10,929 nucleotides of DNA from UBA9214 sp964443845 (lineage in GTDB: Bacteria > Pseudomonadota > Gammaproteobacteria > UBA9214), in the NCBI GenBank assembly GCA_964443845.1, contig CAYUFA010000077.1, forward strand, positions 1-10,929, in the 5' to 3' direction. Of the stretch, positions 5,432-10,929 are shown in pieces. The translations under genes were made by a program, and so were the position numbers. Under the pieces are notes generated by a model, which saw nothing but the letters and a program-made list of their open reading frames with translations, was not told the origin of the DNA and searched no databases. The first letter of the stretch is position 1; every line of letters starts with the position of its first letter.

Positions 5432-8400
5432 ATGAAAAAAATCGTCGCCATACTGAAGAATCGCTGGTTTGTGTCGTTGCTGGGGCTGCTTGCGGTTGCG
5501 GTCCTGGTCTGGTTTCTCGGTCCGCTGATCGCCATCGCCGGAGCCGTACCTCTGGCCAGTGAGGTGGCGCGGTTGCTGGTCATCCTGGTGGTCGCGATCG
5601 CCTGGGGGCTCAACAACCTGCGTATCCAGATGCAGGTCAACAAGATGAACCGGCAGATGGCGGGCGGTTTCGCGGACCAGTCCTACGAGGCCGGGGGCGA
5701 GGCGGACTCGGGACAGTCGGCCGAGGAGATCGCACAGCTGCGGGAGCGTTTCGACGATGCGCTGATGGTCCTGCGCAAGTCCGCCGGCAAGAGCGGCACG
5801 ACCGGCATCTACGATCTGCCCTGGTACATCATCATCGGGCCGCCGGGCAGCGGCAAGACCACTGCGCTGGTCAACTCCGGGCTGAATTTCCCGCTTGCCG
5901 AGCGGTTCGGCAAGGAGGCATTGCGTGGTGTCGGCGGGACCCGGAACTGCGACTGGTGGTTTACCGACGAGGCGGTATTGCTGGATACCGCCGGGCGCTA
6001 CGTGACCCAGGACAGCCAGGCCGATGTCGACAGCGCCGCGTGGGAAGGTTTCCTGGGGCTGCTCAAGAAGCACCGCCGGCGCCGTCCGATCAACGGCGCC
6101 CTGGTTGCGATCAGCCTGGCCGACCTGTTGCTGCAGAACGAGGCGGAACGTACGCAGCATATCCGCGCCATCCGCCAGCGCCTGCAGGAACTCAGCAAGA
6201 CCCTCGGCATCCAGTACCCGGTGTACGTCCTGTTGACCAAGTGCGACCTGGTCGCCGGATTCATGGAATTTTTCGATGACCTCGGCAAGGACGAACGTGA
6301 CCAGGTGTGGGGTGTCACCCTGTCGTACAACCGCCAGGGTGATGCCACGGCGGCGCTGGAGCAACTGGTGCAGGAAATCGACCAGCTGCTGGAGCGCATC
6401 AACCGGCGCGTGCTCTGGAGAATGAACCAGGAGCGCGATCCCCAGCGGCGGGCACGGATCTTCGCGTTTCCGCAGCAACTGGCCTCTGTCCGCGCGCTGG
6501 CGCGGGAATTCCTCACCGAGGTCTTCCGTCCCAGCCGGTTCGAGGAACCCGTACTGCTGCGCGGGGTGTACTTCACCAGCGGTACCCAGGAAGGCACACC
6601 GATCGACCGCATCATGGGTTCGGTGATGCGGACCTTCGGGATCGGGGCCCAGGCGCTGCCGCCTCACATGGGTCAGGGACGCAGTTACTTCCTGACGCGC
6701 CTGCTCCGGGACGTAGTGTTCCAGGAGTCGGACCTGGCCGGTTCCAACCGCACCCTGGAAATACAGCGTGCATGGTTGCAAAAAGGCGCCTATGCCGGCG
6801 CGGTCACCCTGACGCTGCTGGCCGCCCTGGCGTGGACCACCAGTTTTACCCGTAACCAGGTGTACGTCAGCCGCTTCAAGGACCGCGTGAGCGACTACCT
6901 GCGTACCAGCAAGGAACAGCCGGGCAGTGCGGGTGATTTCAAATCCATCCTGCCGCGTCTCAACGCCCTGCGCGCGGTGACCCAGGTCTACGACGATTTC
7001 CGGAACGGTGTGCCGCTACTCATGGGCATGGGTCTGTACCAGGGTAACGGGCTGAGTGAGGCCGCCAACCAGGCGTACCAGGCCGAACTGGAAAAGGTCC
7101 TGCTGCCGGCGATCCGCAGCAAGCTGGAGCAGCATCTCGAGTCCGGTATCGGTGATCCGGACTTCCAGTACGAGGCGCTCAAGACCTACCTGATGCTGGG
7201 CGACCGTTCGCATCTCGATCCGGACCTGCTGACGCTGTGGATGAAACTGGACTGGCAGAATTCCTATCCGGGGGCGCCGGATGTGCAGGGTGACCTCGAA
7301 AACCACCTGAAATCCATGCTGGCGCTGGGATACCAGCCCGTGCAACTCAACAAGGAGATCATCGAAAGTGCCCGGGTCGGGCTCCGCCAGGTTCCGCTGG
7401 CGCAACTGATCTACGGCCGGACCAAGCGGGATTACATCGCCGGTGACAAGAGCCCGTTCCGGGTCATCGATGCACTCGGCGTGGCGGGCAGCAAGGTGTT
7501 CGAGCGTGCCGACGGTGCACTGAACAAGGACACCATTCCGGGCCTGTTTACCTACAGCGGTTATCACGACTATTTCAGTAAACAGGTCGATACGGTTGCC
7601 AGGCAGGCCAGCAACGAGAACTGGGTGCTGGACCCGAAGCGCAAGCACCTGACCGCTCCGGAAGTCGAGAAGCTGCAGTCCGACATGCAGCAGCTGTACT
7701 TCGCGGATTACGTGAGCAGCTGGCGCAAGATGCTGAACGGCCTGTCGATCGTGCACTTCCGTAACATCCGTCACGCGTCGGAGGTGCTCGAGGCGCTGTC
7801 GGGACCGGTCTCGCCGCTGCGCAGCCTGCTGCAGGCGGTCGCGCGCAACACCGAGCTCGACAAGTCTTCCGGTCTGCTTGCCAAGGCGGAAGCCAAGGCC
7901 GGTGCGGCCATGTCCACGAAAAGCCGGCTCGCACGCTTCCTGCAGTCGGCCGACGACAACCAGGCCGTGCCTGCCATGGCGAATCCGGCGTCCGTCGTGT
8001 CCCAGCAGTTCAGCAGCCTGGATGCGCTGGTAAATGCACCGCAGGGCGGGACTGCCCCGATCGAGCAGCTGATCACCCTGCTGTCGCAGCTGTACGGACA
8101 GATGGACGAAATGGGAGCGGGAATGGGGAGCGATATCATCAATGTCGCCCAGGGGAGCGGCGGTGAAACCATCCGGCGTATCCAGGTGGAAGCCGCGCGT
8201 CAGCCGGAACCGGTGAAAAACTGGCTCCAGGAGATCGCAGGCAACAGCCGCGCGGTGACCATGGGTGGCGCGCGTTCCCGCATCAATGACGAGTGGCAGT
8301 CCTCGGCCGGACCCGCCTGCAAAAGGGCCGTGACCGGACGTTACCCGTTCAGCCGGGACAGCGATAACGAGATCACGCTGGCGGATTTCGGCAAGCTGTT

Positions 8401-8974
8401 TGCGCCCGGCGGGCTGATCGACAGCTTCTTCAAGGACAACCTCAAATCGTTCGTAGATGCATCCCGTTCCACCTGGCGCTGGAAGCCGCTCGGCAATGCA
8501 ACGCTCGGCATTCCGAATTCCGTACTGCGCCAGTTCCAGCGTGCCGACGAGATCAAGAAGACCTTTTTCCAGGATGGCGGCAACATGCCTGCCGTGTCGT
8601 TCGGGCTCAAGCCGGTGTACCTCGATGCGAACGTGCAGAGTTTCCTGCTCGACCTGGATGGACAGAAGTTCACCTACCGGCACGGCCCCACCCGCACGCA
8701 GCAGGCACGCTGGCCGGCACAGGACAGCACCGGTCAGGTCCGTATCGTGTTCGAGGATGCCAGCGGTTCACGGCTGACGCGCTCCCGCGACGGGCCCTGG
8801 GCCTGGTTCCGCATGCTGGACCAGGCAAAACTGAAATCCCTGTCCAGTGACAAGATCCGGGTGACATTCGACATCAGCGGGCGCAATGCCACCTGGGACA
8901 TTCATGCCAGCAGCGTGGTCAACCCGTTCAGGATTTCGCAGCTGCAGAATTTCCGTTGCCCCGGAAACCTGTGA
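5432..8974 (+). CDS. tssM: T6SS inner-membrane protein TssM (IcmF family) with intact P-loop
   Basis: TssM spans the inner membrane and reaches through the periplasm to TssJ, forming the channel core. The 1180-residue product has two N-terminal membrane segments (about 13-34 and 42-60). A cytoplasmic NTPase-like domain follows, with Walker A GPPGSGKT at 136-143 and Walker B-like VLLDTAGR at 182-189. A third membrane segment (about 453-469) leads into the large periplasmic part (about 475-1180). This ends in the IcmF C-terminal domain, where RIVFED and GPWAWFRMLD (from residue 1121) are visible. Length is normal. I chose ATG 5432 because AGGAAA lies six bases upstream and it gives MKKIVAILKN before the first membrane helix. 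The frame is open from 5333, inside tssL, but that part reads as shadow sequence. A 43-bp gap separates it from tssL, and tagF begins one base after its stop. Confidence 0.97.
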   Translation: MKKIVAILKNRWFVSLLGLLAVAVLVWFLGPLIAIAGAVPLASEVARLLVILVVAIAWGLNNLRIQMQVNKMNRQMAGGFADQSYEAGGEADSGQSAEEIAQLRERFDDALMVLRKSAGKSGTTGIYDLPWYIIIGPPGSGKTTALVNSGLNFPLAERFGKEALRGVGGTRNCDWWFTDEAVLLDTAGRYVTQDSQADVDSAAWEGFLGLLKKHRRRRPINGALVAISLADLLLQNEAERTQHIRAIRQRLQELSKTLGIQYPVYVLLTKCDLVAGFMEFFDDLGKDERDQVWGVTLSYNRQGDATAALEQLVQEIDQLLERINRRVLWRMNQERDPQRRARIFAFPQQLASVRALAREFLTEVFRPSRFEEPVLLRGVYFTSGTQEGTPIDRIMGSVMRTFGIGAQALPPHMGQGRSYFLTRLLRDVVFQESDLAGSNRTLEIQRAWLQKGAYAGAVTLTLLAALAWTTSFTRNQVYVSRFKDRVSDYLRTSKEQPGSAGDFKSILPRLNALRAVTQVYDDFRNGVPLLMGMGLYQGNGLSEAANQAYQAELEKVLLPAIRSKLEQHLESGIGDPDFQYEALKTYLMLGDRSHLDPDLLTLWMKLDWQNSYPGAPDVQGDLENHLKSMLALGYQPVQLNKEIIESARVGLRQVPLAQLIYGRTKRDYIAGDKSPFRVIDALGVAGSKVFERADGALNKDTIPGLFTYSGYHDYFSKQVDTVARQASNENWVLDPKRKHLTAPEVEKLQSDMQQLYFADYVSSWRKMLNGLSIVHFRNIRHASEVLEALSGPVSPLRSLLQAVARNTELDKSSGLLAKAEAKAGAAMSTKSRLARFLQSADDNQAVPAMANPASVVSQQFSSLDALVNAPQGGTAPIEQLITLLSQLYGQMDEMGAGMGSDIINVAQGSGGETIRRIQVEAARQPEPVKNWLQEIAGNSRAVTMGGARSRINDEWQSSAGPACKRAVTGRYPFSRDSDNEITLADFGKLFAPGGLIDSFFKDNLKSFVDASRSTWRWKPLGNATLGIPNSVLRQFQRADEIKKTFFQDGGNMPAVSFGLKPVYLDANVQSFLLDLDGQKFTYRHGPTRTQQARWPAQDSTGQVRIVFEDASGSRLTRSRDGPWAWFRMLDQAKLKSLSSDKIRVTFDISGRNATWDIHASSVVNPFRISQLQNFRCPGNL

Positions 8975-8975
8975 G

Positions 8976-9752
8976 ATGAGTGAAAGCAAGGTGCCGGGTT
9001 TTTATGGCAAGTTTCCCGAACTGGGCGACTTCGTGAACCGGCGCCTGCCGCGGGGGTTCCTGGAGCCCTGGGACGAGTGGCTGCAGGGGGCGATCGCCGC
9101 CAGCCGGGAGCAACTCGCCGACGGCTGGCTGGATTACTACCTCAACGCGCCCGTCTGGTGTTTCGCACTGTGCGGCGGCATCTGCGGGGAACTGCCCTGG
9201 GCGGGGCTGGTGATGCCCAGCGTGGACCGGGTCGGACGCTACTTTCCACTGACCCTGGCGGTATCCCTGCCACTGGACGTGAACCCGCTGTACCTGTCGA
9301 TTGCCGCACAGGCGTGGTATGAACAGTCCACCGATGTGCTGCTGGGGGCGCTGGATGAGCAGGGGTTCAGCATGGAGCAGTTTGACGGCCGTGTGAACGC
9401 ACTCGGCAACCTGGACCAGACCGCCGGGGAAGGTGCCGTGTCCGGCGGCTTCGGCTTTGGCAGTGCCTGGCGCATCCCGCTGGAGGCCGACGCCCGTACC
9501 CGCTCGGCACTGCCCGGTCTCTCGCATCACCTCGTCCTGCAGCGCCTGGGCAGCTACAGTCTCTGGTGGACAGCCGGTTCCCGGTACGTCGCACCCAGCA
9601 TGCTGCTGGCGGCGGCGCTGCCGGAGGTGCGGGATTTCTCCGCCCTGCTGACCGGCGACTGGCAGAACGGGAACTGGGATGATTGCCTGCACCTGGTGCG
9701 GGATGACCTGGATCCGGCCGGTTTCGATGCCGGCGGGGAGCCGCCTGCGTGA
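8976..9752 (+). CDS. tagF: T6SS-associated regulator TagF (ImpM family)
   Basis: TagF is a cytoplasmic post-translational repressor of T6SS assembly in characterised systems, acting with or in parallel to the phosphorylation switch. The 258-residue product shows the family N-terminal signature GFYGKFPELGDFVNRRLP at 8-25, then EPWDEWLQ at 30-37, GELPWAGLVMPS at 71-82 and DRVGRYFPLT at 84-93. The start ATG lies one base after the tssM stop, with GGAAA eight bases upstream. The frame is open from 8886, but that part overlaps tssM and is not TagF-like. The TGA stop shares four bases (GTGA) with the start of pppA, implying translational coupling. In some bacteria TagF and PppA are one fused polypeptide, so the overlap here fits a functional pairing. 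Confidence 0.94.
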   Translation: MSESKVPGFYGKFPELGDFVNRRLPRGFLEPWDEWLQGAIAASREQLADGWLDYYLNAPVWCFALCGGICGELPWAGLVMPSVDRVGRYFPLTLAVSLPLDVNPLYLSIAAQAWYEQSTDVLLGALDEQGFSMEQFDGRVNALGNLDQTAGEGAVSGGFGFGSAWRIPLEADARTRSALPGLSHHLVLQRLGSYSLWWTAGSRYVAPSMLLAAALPEVRDFSALLTGDWQNGNWDDCLHLVRDDLDPAGFDAGGEPPA

Positions 9753-10477
9753 ACGCCGGGGCATTGCGCTGGATGTCGGCCGCGCTGACCGATGTCGGCA
9801 AGATACGCCAGATCAACGAGGACGCCTGTGCGACGTGGCCGGAGCACGGGGTCTGGGTCGTTGCCGACGGTATGGGCGGGCACGATGCCGGCGACCTGGC
9901 CAGCAGTTCCATCGTCGAGGCGCTGGCCCGGGTCGACCACCAGCCCTCGCTCAATGACCTGGTCGACCGGGTGGAAGACGCCCTGCTGGAGGTGAACCGG
10001 GCATTGCTCGCCGAGGCCTCGAGCCGGGGGGCGGATACCACCATCGGCAGTACCGTCGTGGTGTTGCTGGCCAGCGGCCGGCACTGCGCCTGCCTGTGGG
10101 CGGGCGACAGCCGGATTTACCGGCTCCGTGACGGCCGCCTGCGGCTGATTTCGCAGGACCACAGCCAGGTGATGGACATGGTGGAGCAGGGCCTGCTGCT
10201 GCGCGAGGATGCGGAATCCCATCCGGCCGCCAACGTGGTGACGCGTGCCGTGGGTGCGGCGGAAGACCTGTTTCTGGATGTCGAGGTGGAAGAGCTGAAT
10301 CCCGGAGACCGCTTCCTGCTGTGCAGCGACGGTCTCACCAAGGAAGTGCAGGAGGCGGAAATCGCGCAGCTCATGCAGCAGGGTACGTGCAGCGACGTCT
10401 GCGAGCGCCTGGTCGGACTGACGCTGGAGCGCGGTTCGCGCGACAACGTGACCGTCGTGGTCGTTGACTTCACCTGA
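9749..10477 (+). CDS. pppA: T6SS PP2C-family Ser/Thr phosphatase PppA
   Basis: PppA removes phosphate from the threonine residues written by the T6SS kinase and so resets the secretion apparatus. The 242-residue product is a complete PP2C domain. It carries NED at 23-25, ADGMGGHDAG at 39-48, TIGSTVV at 98-104, WAGDSRIYRLRDG at 117-129, DHSQV at 137-141, NVVTRAVG at 162-169, CSDGLT at 192-197 and the final GSRDNVTVVVV at 229-239. The metal-binding aspartates Asp40, Asp194 and Asp232 are all present, so the enzyme should be active. There is no membrane segment, so it is cytoplasmic. The start is GTG at 9749, overlapping the tagF stop, with GGGGAG eight bases upstream; ATG at 9773 (Met9) is a weaker alternative. 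The next gene begins about 70 bases after its stop. Confidence 0.95.
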   Translation: MNAGALRWMSAALTDVGKIRQINEDACATWPEHGVWVVADGMGGHDAGDLASSSIVEALARVDHQPSLNDLVDRVEDALLEVNRALLAEASSRGADTTIGSTVVVLLASGRHCACLWAGDSRIYRLRDGRLRLISQDHSQVMDMVEQGLLLREDAESHPAANVVTRAVGAAEDLFLDVEVEELNPGDRFLLCSDGLTKEVQEAEIAQLMQQGTCSDVCERLVGLTLERGSRDNVTVVVVDFT

Positions 10478-10549
10478 GCGACCGACCATGGCCCATCACG
10501 CACCGGCAGCGGGTTTGTGCCTCGACCGGACCGGTCACAAGGGCGGCGC

Positions 10550-10929
10550 GTGAGCCGGTTCGGCAAAGCCCTGGAAGCTTTCCAGGCCGGTGAGCTGGAC
10601 TTCACCGGCCTGGACAGTGCCCTCCAGTCGGACCTCGCAAACGGCGGGGCCAGCCCTGCGGAACTGCTCCGGGAACTGGAACACAGCTACTCGAGCGGCC
10701 GGTTCCCCCCGCAACTCTACGTCATCCTGAAGTCACGTATCGAGGCGTCGGGTTCCGCCACCGGCGCGGCCGTGCCACCCCCGGGATCCCGGGTGGCAGC
10801 GGCCGAACCGGATGACGCCGCCGCGGATGACGCGGACCGGACCCGGGTCATGACGCCCGGTAATACACCGCCGACCCCCGAATCCGGGCCCTCGGCGGAT
10901 CGCACGGTGGTTACCGGCAGCCCGCCGCC
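10550..10929 (+). CDS. Probable T6SS Ser/Thr kinase, N-terminal 126 codons only (runs off window)
   Basis: The frame stays open from GTG 10550 to the window end, and AAGGG lies six bases before the GTG. Residues about 3-67 form a helical-looking module (KALEAFQAGELDFTGLDSAL, then PAELLRELEHSY and LYVILKSRIE). The rest (about 68-126) is a disordered Pro/Ala/Asp-rich linker with two DRT motifs, DRTRV at 96-100 and DRTVV at 117-121. No kinase catalytic residues are in view. The call rests on position next to pppA and tagF, where the cognate kinase (PpkA/Stk type) is commonly encoded, and on the DRT motifs that resemble autophosphorylation sites. An alternative is another T6SS accessory or FHA-interacting protein. 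An in-frame GTG at 10517 is an alternative start. Base composition resembles its neighbours. Confidence 0.6.
   Translation, partial: MSRFGKALEAFQAGELDFTGLDSALQSDLANGGASPAELLRELEHSYSSGRFPPQLYVILKSRIEASGSATGAAVPPPGSRVAAAEPDDAAADDADRTRVMTPGNTPPTPESGPSADRTVVTGSPP
10773..10798. other. Strong near-palindrome within the kinase-like gene
   Basis: TGCCACCC (10773-10780) pairs with GGGTGGCA (10791-10798), and the centre GGGATCCC (10783-10790) is itself palindromic. Only two extra C bases on the left arm break the symmetry. It falls where the helical module passes into the disordered linker and encodes PPPGSRV. It may be only a by-product of GC-rich linker coding. Confidence 0.5.

Noticed and set aside
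5303..6781. 492-codon open frame on the minus strand opposite tssL/tssM
   Set aside because: It is antisense to clear TssL and TssM coding sequence, its product looks like no known family, and long antisense frames are expected in GC-rich coding DNA.
7016..8683. 555-codon open frame on the minus strand opposite tssM
   Set aside because: It is wholly antisense to the periplasmic part of TssM, with a His/Arg/Gln-rich shadow composition and no separate ribosome-binding support.
1..10929. CRISPR array, tRNA, rRNA, insertion sequence or toxin-immunity pair
   Set aside because: I saw no spaced repeats of CRISPR type, no tRNA-like cloverleaf, no transposase or terminal inverted repeats. All coding space is accounted for by T6SS structural and regulatory genes plus amrS.

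Overview
This window is most of the regulatory and membrane-complex half of a type VI secretion system (T6SS) cluster. It comes from a GC-rich proteobacterium, most likely a gammaproteobacterium. That placement rests on GC-rich coding sequence, frequent GTG/TTG starts and the gene order tssJ / tagH-tssK-tssL-tssM-tagF-pppA-kinase; it is an inference, since no rRNA or other taxonomic marker is present.

Layout. Positions 2-688 hold the 3' part of a gene for an AmmeMemoRadiSam-type radical SAM protein (amrS), which is not a T6SS gene and appears to mark the edge of the cluster. It converges on tssJ (774-1253, minus strand), which encodes the outer-membrane lipoprotein of the membrane complex and probably starts at a TTG. 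An intergenic region of about 260 bp separates tssJ from the divergent plus-strand operon and contains a candidate sigma70 promoter. The plus-strand operon then runs: tagH/fha (1512-2948, FHA phosphothreonine reader), a 175-bp structured gap, tssK (3124-4458, baseplate adaptor), tssL (4465-5388), tssM (5432-8974), tagF (8976-9752), pppA (9749-10477, PP2C phosphatase), and the N-terminal 126 codons of a further gene (10550 onward). The last is probably the cognate Ser/Thr kinase, but its kinase domain lies beyond the window.

How the genes work together. TssJ (outer membrane), TssM and TssL (inner membrane) form the trans-envelope channel. TssK joins the baseplate to TssL/TssM. TagH, PppA, TagF and the presumed kinase are the parts of the threonine-phosphorylation pathway that switches T6SS assembly on and off after translation. 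The most informative signal beyond standard annotation is a repeated D-R-T-[VR]-[IV] motif. It occurs once at the extreme N-terminus of TssL (Thr15) and twice in the linker of the presumed kinase (Thr98, Thr119), so these are candidate phosphothreonine docking sites for the TagH FHA domain.

I found no CRISPR array, tRNA, rRNA, insertion sequence or unrelated novel system. The less ordinary items are small: GC-rich hairpins at gene ends, a promoter-like box inside an inverted repeat in the tagH-tssK gap, a 19-bp imperfect direct repeat there, and an uncharacterised helical module at the start of the kinase-like gene.
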